Assembly (NCBI GenBank): GCA_017311315.1
Contig: CM029631.1
Location: forward strand, 4,433,360 to 4,497,359
From: Dendrocalamus latiflorus
Lineage: Eukaryota; Streptophyta; Magnoliopsida; Poales; Poaceae
Reading direction: 5' to 3'
DNA length: 64,000 nucleotides
This document shows, piece by piece, positions 47,513 to 61,333 of the stretch. Position 1 is the stretch's first letter. Each line of letters opens with the position of its first letter. The position numbers and the translations under genes are program-made. The notes below the pieces were generated by a model. It did not search any database. It saw only the letters and a program-made list of their open reading frames with translations, and had not been told where the DNA came from.

Positions 47513-49254
47513 TCGGAGGCAAAGTAGACAGGGGGTCCATGTAGAGTTGGAATGATGGATCCATGATCTCCCTTGTTTTTCAAGGAGTTGTCGCGTTTGA
47601 TTCCGATTTTGGTTATGTCATGCGGGTCTCATCGGAGGTTTGGAGGGAAGTGGGTCTCGTCTGTGCGGCGACGGGTAGATAAGGAGAGGAGGCGGGGGCG
47701 GATGCGATGGTAGAGGATCTCCTCCGGGGGCGGTAGTGGGGGATATGGCGGCCGGTGAATAGGGAGGGGAGGCGGCGACGGGCAGACAAGGAGAGGAGAT
47801 GACGAGCAAATGCGTAGGGGAGGAATTCCTCTGAGGTGCATGGTGGCTGTAGTTGGAAAGGGTTAGGAGTTGGTTGTTTCAACCGTTTTTCTACGAACGT
47901 GTGATGTGGGACGTCGTGGGCTGGGCTGTGCGCCGCTTAGCAAGGGAAGAGAAGGTGACTCCCATGTACAGAGATATATGTTTTTTTTTCGATTCAAGCT
48001 ATCTCCGACAACCTCCCATGGCTTCAACATTCTTCCATTTCTTTTCCACAAGAGAATAGAAAACGATACATGCAAGCAATAGCCATACTGAAGTCTGCGA
48101 CGAAACCAAAACTTCATCACAACACAGAGAGATCGCTAACATGTTGTCGTCTGTACACAATTTTCTCAGCGCACAGATCAAGAAAAATGGCGAGCCTATA
48201 ATCCATTCCATTGTGACAGAAGGATTATAAAGACAAGAATCACAGTTAGTGCTGTCTATATGTTTACACTGTCATTAGTGATGTGATAGGGGAGGACGCC
48301 TTAGGCTCTATTATAAAGTGTTGTGGTTTTGATTGAAAAGACACTTTCAATTAAAAGAAATTAAAGAAAAATAAGTAAAATAAAAATACGGTTATATTTT
48401 CACAGATAATACAAAGAAAAAAAAAGATGAAAAACTCGTTAAGAAACCAACACGTTCTAAATGACTTATCTTTTGAAAGCTAGAAACAATCACTATTTTG
48501 AAATGGGCCTTATTCTTTACATATCCAATGGTTCCTACTAAATTCCAATTTCCTACTTTATATCCTATCATTTTAATATATGCATTCTTTTTAATTGTTC
48601 AATAAATTCTTGCTAGAAATTCCTACAGTAACACATGGATAATGTACCATAACAAAAAACCACCACAACAAATAGAAGAAAGAAAAGGATGGATAGAAAA
48701 AACCAAAAAGAGAAAACGGAATAGAAGGGAAGCTGCGTCCGGCGTGTGTGATGTGGAATATGAGATATTAGCTCCGTTCAAAACAGTTTTTACTAATGAC
48801 TTTGGCTATGGCTGTTGATTTTTCGCTGAAATAGTCCTTATAGCGATTGCTAACTTCTGACCGAGGCATTTAATTAAAAACAAAGAAAATAAGAAAATAA
48901 AAATAAAAAACTGTCATATATCTACGGACAATAAAAAAACCAATTAAAAAACTAACTCGTTAAAATGGTTTTGTGAGTAAGAAAACCTGAAGGCACAAGC
49001 CAAAAAACCGTTTTAAACCCCAAGCCGCGTGGCCCCCGATAGGCCTAAACCCGAAAAGAAAAGTAGGCAAACAACAATTCCCGGCTACTGAGAAGCGGAC
49101 CGAGGGGAGAGAAAATATTTTTGCCCAAATGGCGGGGGTCGTCGTCTCCACCGATCCCTTCCCATCCTCCATTCCCCACGACGCGTCGACGCCATTACCA
49201 CTATGATCACTAGGGTTTCGTGCTCCCCATAAGCTCCCGTCCCTTCCCTTCCCG
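47513..49254. other. Upstream region of the MAPKKK gene
   Basis: 47600-47880 is GC-rich with open frames on the minus strand that match nothing I know. 48300-48960 is AT-rich. 49140-49254 is the probable 5' UTR of the MAPKKK gene, the part also found at 41350-41460. Confidence 0.5.
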
Positions 49255-52200
49255 ATGCGTTGGTGGAAGCGCTCCGTCTCCCCCTCCCCCTCCGCTTTCT
49301 CCGCCTCCACGCCCGCCTCACCCGCCCGCGCCTCCACCTCCCGCATCGGCGCCGCCAACCCCCAACGCGACGATGGCGGCCTCGGCGGGGGGAGCGACCC
49401 CCAGCCGCGTCTGACCAGGCAGCGCCGGCTGCGCCACGTCGACGACATCGAGGTCGGGGTCTCCGCACTCGGGCTGTACGCCTCGCCCGCCGCTGCGTCC
49501 TCCTCGTACCCCGCGAGGAGGGAGGCCTCGGGGTTCGGACTTGCGACTGCGAGCTCAACGCCGATCTCGATGTCGCCGAGCAACACGGAGGTGGCACCGC
49601 CGAGATCGTCGTCGTCGCCCGTGCTGCTGCCGCTGCCGCTGCCGCTGCCCGATGAGGGGGACTCGCCGTGCCGCTGGTCTGGGAGGCCGCTGCCGTCTCC
49701 GAGGCTGGCCGACGGGGACTGGAGCGGTTCGGCCGTAGAGTCGCCGGGGGTTGCGGAGACTGGAAGCGAGCGGGCGTCGACGTTGCCGAGGTGATGGATT
49801 TTTTTTGTATTATTAGTTTAGAAGCTTCCTGTCTTCGCTGGCTAAATTTATGTAAACTATGCAAAGTTAATTAGTTTATGTCTAAATCATGAAGAGATTA
49901 GGGTGTTAGCAGGGAGGTCACTCGCACTGATTTAGAATTTCCGAGTGAGTTTGGGATTACCAACAATCTGGACATCTAGGAAGCACAACACTATTTAGTA
50001 CTCATACTGTGACGCTAGTGGGATTTCGAACTCTTAGGAGTCAGAAGGAAGAATGTTTTGCAGTGGATGAGAACAGTTTAGGTGAACAATGAAATGTCCA
50101 GGGATTTAGAGACCAGGTAGGATATCCTTTGCTACAGAGTATATTTTGATAACATGGAGTTAGCAGGGATTAGGGCTATCAGACATAAATAGTTGCACAC
50201 TTGCACTCTAACAAGATATTCTGGTCTTTCTGTGATTTTATTAGCTTATGGACAGAGTGCAGAGATCATGGCATATTAGCAGAATCAGGATGATGTCACA
50301 AAGATACGTTCTTTTGCACAATAATATGTTGAGTCGAGATGATTTGGGATGTGATGCTATAATTATGGACTTGTACATATAGTATTCCATAACATTTGCA
50401 CATAATGATGGTTGTTGAAGCTCCCTGTCAATTTCTTAAGTCTTGACATGATAAAAAAAAGTTGGCTAGGATTGGGATTTTAATTGACGAGTCACTGAGT
50501 TTGTTTCAGTACTGAGTGTAATTTGATTTGGTTGAACTAGATTTCCATGAAGGCGAAGCTGCTAATCTAAAGTAAGGGCATTCAACTAGTCTGTAAATTT
50601 TTAAACAAAAATATTGCTGATATATTTCAAACTGATATACTATTACAATGTTACTGCAACCAATGGAAAATTCCAATTCTGCATCTCTATATTTTTTGTC
50701 TTCCTCTTCCCTGCTTTTCTTTCAATCTGTGAACTCTCCATGATACACTTATTAGATTGACTCCATTTTCCAAAAATGTTTCATGTTCCCTGGAAATGCA
50801 CTGTAGCATTTTTAGTGATTCTGATGTTGTAATGTCTCTGATTATAGAGTGATGCCCCAAACTGTGCAAAAGATCCCCGGGCACAATGACTTATGGTCAA
50901 ATGGCACAAACAGGACTACCTGTGGTCAACGGAGAAAGGCATTTAAAGAGAAATTACAGGATAAGAACTCAGCTGAAACTTTGAACTTCAGATTGAATAT
51001 TCCTGCTAAAAGTGCTCCAAGCAGTGGGTTTTCAAGCCCTGTACAGAGTCCTCGAAGATTGAGTAATGTAGACTTCTCATCTACTGCAATCTCCATCCAA
51101 GCTACTAATGTATGGTCAGCACAGTCAGTCTGGTCTTCTGATCTATTGGGATCTTCACCTCCTTGTGCCTCACCTGAAAAATTTGCGGGTGGTCAGGAGC
51201 GATCTCCTCGCTCCAGTCCATTGAGAAGTCCTGTTCTAAGACCAAGAAACCCAAGTGCACCTCCATCGCCAATGCATCCAAAGTTGTTCCCAGAGAACCA
51301 TGTTTCTCGTCCTGAGGGCAATGGGAGTGTCAGTTTTCACCCATTACCTCTCCCTCCTGCTTCTGTAAGCCCAAAGCAAACAAATTTTAGCCACCTGTCA
51401 GTTCCAAAAGTTGAGATGTCCTCAATGGCTAGTCAGTGGCAAAAAGGAAAACTCATTGGGAGTGGCACATTTGGATGTGTATATGAAGCCACCAATAGGT
51501 ATGGTAATGCATGTTATCATTATGATCATCGCTTCATCTTAAATTCTGAACATTATTCTGTAACATCAACATACAGGCATACTGGAGCTCTTTGTGCCAT
51601 GAAAGAGGTCAACATAATTCCCGATGATGCCAAATCAGCTGAGTCTCTGAAACAATTGGATCAGGTTTGGTCATACCTATGTTATGGATGCCGTTTAAGG
51701 ACATAGATGCTATTTATTCTGCAGTAATGGGAATCACTACATTCTTGTTCTGTGTGATTGTTTCCCATAAAAAAAAACTATTGTCCTATCTTGTCGAGGA
51801 TTAAGTAGCGTGTTTTTTCTTATGCTTGTATTTGATGCACCTTCCTTATGTACTGCCGATAGGTCTATTATATAAAATACTTCTCAAGTTATATGAATTT
51901 CTGTGCATACTCTAGCATATCATTTTTCTGGGTACCTGGTTGGATAATGTTATTGTAACTGTACTCCCGTAGTCTCTTCTATCTAAAGATTGTGTAAATC
52001 TTGCACTTGCTCTTGTTGACTGGTTATCACCTTTGTTTCAGGAAATAAAATTCCTTAGTCAATTTAAGCATGAAAACATAGTGCAGTATTACGGCAGTGA
52101 AACTGTAAGTTCTCCTTTGCCACATTGAGGGAATTTACTGTGCTAATTATCAGTGCTATTTAATGGTCATTTGGATATGTTGCAGATTGAAGATCGATTC

Positions 52201-55200
52201 TACATATACCTGGAATATGTTCATCCTGGTTCAATTAATAAGTATGTTAATCAACATTGTGGAGCAATGACAGAATCAGTTATCCGCAACTTCACCCGCC
52301 ATATTCTTAAGGGTCTTGCTTTCTTACACAGCCAAAAAATTATGCATAGGTAACATTTTTTGTTCCTTGTTTCAATTTTGTAACTAATAATGTTTATTAA
52401 CTTTCTGGACCTAAACTTTTTTTGTTCAGATCTTTTAGATTATCTTTTATTATTTTCATGTGGAGATTGGCAGATTGCTGTTCCCCTTTTTGCCATTTTG
52501 ATTTATTCTTTATTCACTTCATTGTGCTTTCTTAAGCTTCTTGTATAGCACTATCTGCATTCTTCTAAGGGCTGGTTCTGATCCCGGTCTTGTCTGTTAG
52601 CAGTATACTATAATAGAGCGCAGTTTATGATAGTCATTTGTTTGGATATTTGTGCCATTCCTTGTTTCTCCTCTTGTGTCTGCCACACCCAGTCTTTTAT
52701 TGGACCCTACTTTTGCTAAAGTTCTCTTTTATCAAGTTCCTTTGTTTATTTTGTTCCAATTTCGCACTGCATGATGCTGAAAATGTACACATGTATGTAG
52801 ATAAAATTATTATACTCTTGCAGGGATATCAAAGGAGCCAATTTGCTTGTTGATATCAATGGTGTAGTCAAATTGGCTGACTTTGGAATGGCTAAGCATG
52901 TGAGTTCCACTTGGTACCTTGGCCTATAATTTTCTTCCAGCACTATTGCATACAATTATTCAGTAGTCATTACTCCTGAATTTGGTTTGTTCATGTTGTA
53001 ATTAAGCTTATTGTTACTACCTTTGAGATGATAATGGTATGTCAATCCATTTTTTGGCTCACTTTGAGAATGATTAGACACTAATACAAGCAATTGCTTG
53101 TCTCTCTAATTATAGTTATAGCTGGCATTATGCGAACCAGAGCATTATGTGTGCCATAAGCTTTGAGCATAAATCTTTGATATTTGGCGTGAGTACTTAG
53201 TGTAAGATTTTGCTCGTGTTTTTGGTTGGCAGCTTTATTTCATAGAGAACTAGCTTGATGTGCAACTAATATCATTTGCAACAGTTTTGGTATTACCTAC
53301 TTTTTGGTCGGCAGCTTTATTTCATAGAGAACTAGCTTGATGTGCAACTAATATCATTTGCAGCAGTTTTGGTATTACCTACTTCTATTTTTAGTAAATA
53401 TTTTCAGAGGGCAACTTTTCATCAGTATATAGTTTAGTTTGTTTAGTTAGCTTATATAGTTATAGGTTTTCCTCACTTGCTATCTTTCTAATTAATTTTC
53501 TTTGCACTGTTTTATCTTCTTTTTAGTTGAGTACTGCAGCTCCTAATCTTTCATTGAAGGGAACGCCGTACTGGATGGCTCCTGAGGTGCGACCTGGTTA
53601 TTCTTCATGTTGATTCCATCATTTCCTTTTCCTTGTTCTGATTGCAGTAAGGTTGATTTTTGTTCTATTTGTTGCAAATGTGTTATAGTCTATAAGCGTC
53701 GGCCAAAGAATTAGCTCTGGATGCACTTTGTTTACTAGTATATTACATCTCTTAGGCTTAGCCGAATAAGACTCCAAGTAGGAGTCGGTTTCAGACTCCA
53801 AATAGGAGTCAGTTTCAGATTGGTAATAGGATTCGGGTTTGGATTGTATTAGCTTCTTATATATAGTTGTAATATGAGGATTCCAGGCAGGCAAGTAATA
53901 ACAATAGAGTAATTTGTCTTACCTTCCTCTGCCCTAATCTCCTGCTGGCGACATCGGGGAAAGGAGGGCCTGGCCACCGCCAGGGCAAGCTTCCTCAGCC
54001 GGCTAGCCACCGTTACGCCCTACGCTCCAAGGGCCCTAACAACTTGGTATCAGCGATGCCGGGTTCCGAGTCTAGCGAGGAGGCCAACTCCATTACGGCA
54101 ATGTTCAAGGCGCTCCAAGAGCAGATGGCTAGAATCGCGCAGCAGAACGCCGAGCTGAAGTCCAAGCTGGCGGATTTGATGCGGCATAGCATCACCACCG
54201 ACGCCAAGTTCGCAGCACTGGAATCTGGGGGCGTTTTGCCCGTCTCGGTGCCAGGAATCTTGCCAGCGCCACCGGGAGCCATTCCACCCGTCCACACCGC
54301 TTCATCTGCTCCGCCAGGGGATCCATTCACCAGCGGCTACGGGCCGCCAACCGCATCAGCCCCAAGCTAGGAAGACTCTGCCATCCACCATATAGGTCGC
54401 CATCCACCCGCCATGCCACACTTTTTTCCGCCGCAGCCCTCTTTTTCGCAGCATGCCGCCATGCCTCCCCGCTACCATACCGCCCCCAATTCATACCCTA
54501 GCCAACCACGCTACCACAAGTTGGAATTCCCAACTTTCGATGGTCTAGAAGATCCCCTACCCTGGTTAAACCGTTGTGAGCAGTTCTTCCGCGGGCAGCG
54601 CACCGAAGGAGATAAAGTTTGGCTTGTGTCGTACCACGCTTGAACGAGACGACGGCCAACCGACGTGGGGACAATTCAAGGAACTCTGCCACATGCGGTT
54701 TGGATCGTCGATCAGGAGTAATCCATTGGGCGAATTGACTCGCTTGCAACAGACCGGTTCCGTAAATGATTATCAGACCAAGTTCTTGGCACTGCTTTGC
54801 CGCGCCGATCGGTTACTGCCGCTGCAACAAGTTCAGATCTTCACGGCTGGTCTCATGGAGCCTCTCCGCACAGATGTGGAACTGCAGCAACCAGGCAACT
54901 TGCAGGTGGCGATGAGCTTGGCCCGAACTTACGAACGGCGCGCACAAACGGTCGCAGGAGACTACACATCACAAACACGGGCAGGGCGACAAACACATCG
55001 GCCGGCAACGCCTGCACCAACATCGGGCCGAGCCCAGGAGACGACACCACAGACCGCGGCACCGGTGCATCGGCCGGCAAAACCGTTTCGGCGCCTTACA
55101 CCAACGGAATTAGCAAATCGTCGTGCCAAAGGGTTGTGCTACAACTGTGACGACAAATTCCAGCCGGGACACCGCTGTAAGCAGCCTTTTCTCACATATA

Positions 55201-58200
55201 TTGACATGAATGAAGATGGTGAGCCAGGGGATGAATCGTCAGAGCTGCACGCCTTAGAGCTGGAAGGCCCAACCCCAGAGATCTCCCTCCATGCAGTCAC
55301 GGGTGTTTCCACCGGGGGCACCATGCAGTTGGCGGTGACCATTGGCGCTCAGCAGTTCGTCGCACTCGTCGACTCAGGATCTACGCATAATTTTGTCAGT
55401 GAGCGGGTGGTCCAGGCGGCTGCCCTGCAGCTACGCCCGTGCCAAGGCCTGAGAGTCAAGATTGCCAACGGAGATCAGCTGGCCTATGAGGGAGTCTGCA
55501 ACAACCTACAACTCAATGTTCATCAGACACCATTCACCATCATGGCTTATGCGATTCCGCTGGACGGATTTGATATTGTTCTCGGGGTCCACTGGTTGAA
55601 GACGCTGGGCCCTATCCTTTGGGATTTTGATGCCTTGACGATGGCGTTTTGGTTGGAAGGTCGCAGGATCCAATGGCAGGGCCTCTCCAAGAACCGTCCC
55701 ATGCAAGTGTTGCTTCAAATAGGACCAGAACTTCTGCAGCCGTTATTGGATGAATTCAATGATCTCTTTACGGAACCTACTGGACTGCCTCCAACCCGAC
55801 CTCAGGATCATCGGATTCGCTTACGCCCTGGAGCATCTCCTGTGTCAGTCCGGCCATACCGGTACCCACACCACCAGAAGGACGAGTTGGAGCGTCAATG
55901 CAGCGACATGCTCACTCGTGGCATTATTCGGCGCAGTCATTCTAGTTTTTCGTCTTCGGTCATATTGGTCAAGAAGCACGACAATACATGGCGATTCTGC
56001 GTAGATTATCGTGCCCTCAACGAATTGACGATCAAGGACAAGCTTCCAATTCCGGTGGTGGATGAACTACAAGGTGCTCGGTTTTTCACTAAGCTCGACC
56101 TTCGGTTGGGATATCATCAAGTCTGTATGCACCCCAAAGACATCTTCAAGACGGCATTCCGCACTCATGAAGGCCTTTTTGTGTTCTTGGTTATGCCGTT
56201 CGGGCTGACTAACGCCCCGGCCACATTTCAGGCGTTGATGCAGGATGTTCTCCGCCCTTATTTGAGAAACTTCGTCTTGGTTTTCTTCGCGACATATTTA
56301 TCTACAACCCCACCTGGACCGAACACTTGCAGCACATTCGCATGGTTTTTATGCTCCTTCGTCAGCATGAGCTATTCCTCAAGAAAACTAAGTGTTCTTT
56401 TGGCCTATCTTCAGTGTCATATCTGGGCCATGTTATCTTTGAAGGTGGGGTGGTCATGGATCCATCCAAAGTGCAAGCAATCTCCGATTGGCCTCAACCG
56501 AAGACACTTAAAGCTTTACGGGGATTCTTGGGCCTTGCCGGCTACTATCGCAAATTCATCAAAGATTTCGGGAAAATAGATGCACCTCTTACCAACCTCT
56601 TGAAGAAAGAGGCATTTGGATGGTCACCCACTGCTCAACAAGCTTTTGAGGCTCTTAAAGAAGCTTTGACAGTGGCCCCGGTCCTACATATGCCAGATTT
56701 TGCGCAAAAATTCATTGTTGAGTGCGATGCTTCCGGAACCGGAGTTGGGGCTGTTCTCCATCAAGGATCGGGCCCCATTGCATTTTTTAGTCGACCCGTC
56801 ATTCCTCGCCACACTAAGCTGCTAGCTTATGAGCGCGAATTGATCGGACTCATCCAAGCTGTCCGTCATTGGAGACCGTATTTATGGGGACGCACCTTTC
56901 TTATCCGCACAGACCATTATAGCCTCAAATTCTTGTTGGATCAAAGATTGTCCACAATTCCACAGCACCATTGGGCAAGCAAACTATTCGGATATGACTT
57001 CACGGTAGAATTCCGGCCGGGACGGCTCAACACAGTTGCTGACACTTTATCTCGCCGTGACTGCTCCCCGACCTGTGTCATGGCTATCTCATCTCCGGCC
57101 TTTGCACTCTTCCCAGAATTGCGCAATGCCATCTTGACTGATCCAGTCTTACAACAGCCGCGGTCTGAGATTGAGGAGGGCAAGCTGGGCGCTCCATGGT
57201 CTGTCCGCGATGGCTTGATTTTTCATTCCGGCCGAGTCTATGTGCCTGCAGCGTCGCCATCTTTACAGTCCATCCTCACGTCGGCTCACGCAGCCCATGA
57301 AGGCATTCAGAAAACTTTGTGCCGCCTGCGTCACGATTTTTATGTTCCAGCAGCTAAACGGTTGGTTCAGGACTTTGTGCGGAACTGCATGGTGTGTCAA
57401 CGCAACAAAGTTGAGCATTTACATCCAGCGGGTCTCCTACAATCACTAGATGTTCCTACACAACCATGGTCTGATATTGCAATGGATTTCATCGAGGGAC
57501 TTCCGCGTGTTAACGGTAAAACGGTCATTCTCTCCGTCATTGACCGTTTCTCCAAATACGCGCATTTTATCCCATTGGCTCATCCTTACTCGGCTACAAC
57601 AGTTGCTCGAGTTTTCTTTGATGAGATTGTGCGTCTCCACAGCATACCCTCCTCCATTGTCGGTGATCGCGACCCGGTTTTCACGAGTCATTTTTGGCAA
57701 GACCTATTCCGCCTTAGCTGGAATTCGGCTTCACCTTAGTTCAGCTTATCACCCGCAATCCGATGGACAGACCGAAGCAGTTAATAAGGTGATTGCCATG
57801 TATTTGCGTTGTTTAACGGGTGATCGCCCTCGTCAATGGTTGGAATGGCTACCATGGGCCGAGTATTGCTATAACACATCCTTCCATTCAGCACTTTGGG
57901 AGACCCCTTTTAAGGTGGTTTACGGCCGGGATCCACCTTCTTTGCGCTCTTATGAAAAGGGGGAAGCTGCAGTTCAAGCTGTGGAGGTCTCTTTGTTGGC
58001 TCGTGATCAATTTCTTCGCGACATTCGTGAACGTCTTCTTCAAGCCCAAGAGTATGCCAAAAAGCACTACGATCGCCATCATCGCGACATTTCTTTTGAT
58101 GTGGGAGATTTGGTCTGGTTACGTCTTCTTCATCGTCCAGCTGCTTCTCGCGGAGTTTCCATGGGTGGCAAATTGGGGCCAAAATATTTTGGACCCTATA

Positions 58201-61200
58201 AGACCCTTGCACGTATTGGGACGGTTGCATATCGTTTGGAATTACCACCGGCTGCCAAAATTCATGATGTTTTTCACGTTGGATTATTGAAGAAGTTCCA
58301 GGGTGACCCGCCTTCCACTCCGCCACCATTGCCACCACTTCATCAGGGCCGTGTTCTGCCTACGCCGTCGCGGGTACTGAAATCAGCCAACCGACAGGGC
58401 CAGCAACAGGTTCTCGTTCAATGGGAGGGTACTACTGTTGCCGACGCCTCTTGGGTTCCGCTATCTCAGTTCCAGGAGAATTATCCAAATTTTCAGCTCG
58501 AGGACGAGCTGCTTCGCGAGGAGGGGAGAGATGTTATAGTCTATAAGCATCGGCCAAAGAATTAGCTCTGGATGCACTTTGTTTACTAGTATATTACAGC
58601 TCTTAGGCTTAGCCGAATAAGACTCCAAGTAGGAGTCGGTTTCAGACTCCAAATAGGAGTCAGTTTCGGATTGGTAATAGGATTCGGGTTTGGATTGTAT
58701 TAGCTTCTTATATATAGTTGTAATCTGAGGATTCCAGGCAGGCAAGTAATAACAATAGAGTAATTTGTCTTACCTTCCTCTGCCCTAATCTCCTGCTGGC
58801 AACATCGGGGAAAGGAGGGCCTGGCCACCGCCAGGGCAAGCTTCCTCAGCCGGCTAGCCACCGTTATGCCCTACGCTCCAAGGGCCCTAACAAAATGCTT
58901 AATTTTTTGTATACATTATTCGACATTTGTAATAGCAAGCGTAGTAGGTGTCAGAAATTACTGTTGTACAGAAAATAATTGTGTTTGTTATTCTAGTTTG
59001 TTTCTGCCAGCCATAGTAAAATGCATGATGGCTTTCTTTTGATACCATGCATTATATTCGGCGCATAGCCGTTTCAGATGACGCAGGGAAACTATATTAT
59101 TCGAAGCTTATTCTTGATATGAGAGTGGCCCGGCCCATTTTTCCAGTTGGCCAGGCTCCTGCTCCTCCAAGCTTCCAGGTTGGCACTGGAGCAGTTGGGC
59201 CAAACGGGTTAGGATCACATCCATCCTCAGGCTTCTTGGAGCTAGTTGGAGCTGGAGCCACTTTTGTATACAAAAAGTCTTCTTGGGGCCTTCAGTGGTC
59301 CCATAAATTCTACAATTTTTTTAACATTTGAGATTTAAATTGCATTGGTGTAATGTTAATCATGATTTTCAATCAGAGAAGCTGTACCTACCACCCAAAT
59401 GTTATTGTGGCTCCAAGTTTATAGCTTTATCTTCACATTTGAAGCTTGAGTTGCATGCCTCTTGTTTTTACCGTTGTAGACACAGCAGCAGGAAGTTGGC
59501 AAAAAATTCCTTAAGTTGTCAGGAGGGATAAGAACCTTAGTAGGCCAACCAAGCTCCTCCAAAGTTTCTTCTTAATTTGTGCTGATAACAATGTTCTGGA
59601 GTTGATTGGGAGTGGGAGCTTTTGATGTCCTCACTTCATTATATATGCTACTGTCAATGATTGGAAATAGATACTCCAATCTATTTCATGGATTCTTATT
59701 GTGGAACTTGTGCGAAGAAAAAAATCAAACAAAGAAGTTCCAAATGCTTGAAGGGGATTCATGCATTTAATGGAACTTGTCTTTTCATGCAATGTATTTT
59801 ATATGACACTAAGAGTTGATTTCTGTAACATTGAACATTCAATCTGCCTAAGATAGTGTACTTTTCCATAAACCATGTGACAATATGCTCAGTGGTTGCT
59901 TGTCTCCCTTATTTATTTACCTAGATTAGATTTTGTGATGACCTTTTGTAACTGTGTGCACTCTAAATTTAATCATAGCTCTGGTTTGCAATCTTGCTCT
60001 GGTTATGACTTATGAAATCATTTATTTTGAATGGGTGTTTAAGAATCATACTGTAGAACCATCTTTGTTAGCAACTTAGCATTAGCCATGCCCAATAGAG
60101 TTTGGTTCAGCAAAGTTCAGATTTAGACTTACAAATTCTTTGTTTTTGACTTATTTTCAAATAGAGTTATAACTCGTAGTTATATGACATGGTTGACATG
60201 GTCACACTTGCACATTTTATATTGCAGGTTGTTCAGGCAACACTTGTCAAAGATGTAGGCTATGATCTTGCTGTTGATATCTGGAGCCTCGGTTGCACAA
60301 TCATTGAGATGTTCACAGGCAAGCCTCCTTGGAGTGGTCTTGAAGGGGTAAATAGTTTGAACATTTCCCCTCTTTATGTTAGTTAATTACATGTGTTTTA
60401 TGAATTGGATTTATATAATTAGGGTAGCTTGCCTTTCATTACTTATGTTTATGTAATGAATGATGATAAATTGTCCAACTTGGCACCTTGGCCTAATTAA
60501 AATTGTGAATGGGAAAGAAAGTAATGCATTTCAATATTTGGATACTTTGTGTCTCTGGATTCTAAACATGAAATCTGTTTTTTTTGGGTGGTGCAATAGC
60601 CTGCTGCAATGTTTAAGGTGTTGCATAAAGACCCATCAATTCCGGATAATTTATCCCCAGAAGGGAAGGATTTTCTGAGATGCTGCTTCAAGAGAAACCC
60701 GGCTGAGAGACCAACAGCAAGCCAGTTGCTAGAACATCCATTCATCCAAAATTCAAATCACTACAACCAGCACGGTTCTATACATTCCTTTGCAGGAAAT
60801 AAATCCCCAGTAAGCCTCCCCCCAAACCACCCCACACACACATACACACAACTGGGCACATGCACACGCTGTACCCTGAGTTTCTAGCTTCATCCATGTG
60901 TTAAATTGTGCTGGTTAATGACAGGATGCTGGACTCTGTGGAAGAGACAAAAAGCCCTGGAAGAGCGATTCATGTATTAGAGGGAAACATACAAATACAA
61001 TTGGGTGAGTACTTTATTGACCTCTGTTTGTATGTTCATGCTTGTCTGTTGATGAAAGGTTGGCATCTTAACGGTGTCATTTTTTTTAAAAAAAAAACTT
61101 TTCCTGCCAGTGAAACAAGCAGCGCTGGATCTTCCGGGACACTGGCTTATCGTTTGACAGCCCTACCCAACTTGGAAACTCATAGCTTGTCCCCTCCGCC

Positions 61201-61333
61201 AATGAGTTTTAAGTCCAGTCCTGGCTCTGCAGCTCATACACCAAATAGCATGCATTTTTCAATTGCATACAATCAGCCTAGTCCATTGCCGAAGCCTAAC
61301 GGAAAGGGAGCAATAAATTTGATTTCACATTGA
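49255..61333 (+). CDS. MAP kinase kinase kinase, plant MAPKKK3/5 type
   Basis: Eleven exons (49255-49790, 50848-51498, 51577-51664, 52042-52104, 52186-52349, 52824-52899, 53527-53586, 60228-60347, 60600-60809, 60925-61004, 61111-61333) join to an intact 756-aa frame. Residues 1-374 are a Ser/Pro-rich regulatory region that starts MRWWKRSVS and holds RLTRQRRLRHVDD. The kinase domain is about 375-636: the glycine loop GSGTFGCVYEA, the catalytic Lys at 405 (CAMKE), HRD at 500-502 with DIKGANLL, DFG at 520-522, APE at 544-546, and DIWSLGCTIIEM. GTPYWMAPE with DIKGAN marks a MEKK-type MAPKKK. Arabidopsis relatives signal in immunity and development; the role here is inferred. Intron 7 (53587-60227) is enlarged by a retrotransposon. 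The start is the first ATG and keeps the conserved N-terminus. Confidence 0.96.
53223..53386. repeat. 82-bp tandem duplication in MAPKKK intron 6
   Basis: Two copies, anchored by GGCAGCTTTATTTCATAGAG at 53228 and 53310, differ at very few bases. Confidence 0.93.
53681..54041 (+). repeat. 5' LTR of the Reina-like element
   Basis: Begins TGTTATAG and ends CCTAACA. It holds a TATATATAG box at about 53859, likely the retroelement promoter, which reads into the host intron in the sense direction. Confidence 0.95.
54045..54053 (+). promoter_or_regulatory. Primer-binding site, initiator tRNA-Met type
   Basis: TGGTATCAG begins three bases after the 5' LTR and is complementary to the 3' end of initiator tRNA-Met, as is usual in plant LTR elements. 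The gag ATG follows at 54056. Confidence 0.85.
54056..58565 (+). pseudogene. gag-pol of the Reina-like element, disrupted
   Basis: Gag starts at 54056 and meets a TAG at 54368-54370; a small deletion shifts frame near 54640. The CCHC knuckle (CYNCDDKFQPGHRC) is near 55137, the protease DSG at about 55372-55382, and reverse transcriptase from about 55970. A 1-nt change at about 56288-56292 breaks the frame exactly at the catalytic FFDD-type motif. RNase H and the integrase zinc finger follow to about 57420. The integrase core holds DFIEGLP and a break near 57690-57730, where part of the core is missing. The chromodomain-like end (VLVQWEGTTVADASWVP) is near 58410-58480. At least four lesions make the polyprotein non-functional. 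Confidence 0.92.
58518..58531 (+). promoter_or_regulatory. Polypurine tract
   Basis: GAGGAGGGGAGAGA lies directly before the 3' LTR and is also codons of the last pol frame, which continues into the LTR. Confidence 0.9.
58532..58892 (+). repeat. 3' LTR of the Reina-like element
   Basis: Same length as the 5' LTR, with about six substitutions, mostly transitions. The pol stop codon at 58563-58565 is inside it. Confidence 0.95.

Larger units (their letters stand above)
53681..58892 (+). mobile_element. Reina-like Ty3/gypsy chromovirus, complete but broken
   Basis: A 5212-bp element with two 361-bp LTRs (TG...CA), flanked by a perfect 5-bp target duplication AAATG (53676-53680 and 58893-58897). 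It has a primer-binding site, a polypurine tract, gag, protease, reverse transcriptase, RNase H, integrase and a C-terminal chromodomain, in gypsy order. Short LTRs, length near 5.2 kb and the chromodomain point to the Reina group. It lies in the sense orientation of the host gene, inside intron 7. Six LTR differences by eye (about 1.7 percent) suggest insertion well under a million years ago at usual grass rates. Confidence 0.96.

Noticed and set aside
49085..49864. Arginine-rich minus-strand frames near the MAPKKK start
   Set aside because: They are antisense shadows of MAPKKK exon 1, which is GC-rich and open in most frames.
54045..54060. Possible tRNA fragment
   Set aside because: It is only the primer-binding site of the LTR element; no cloverleaf follows.
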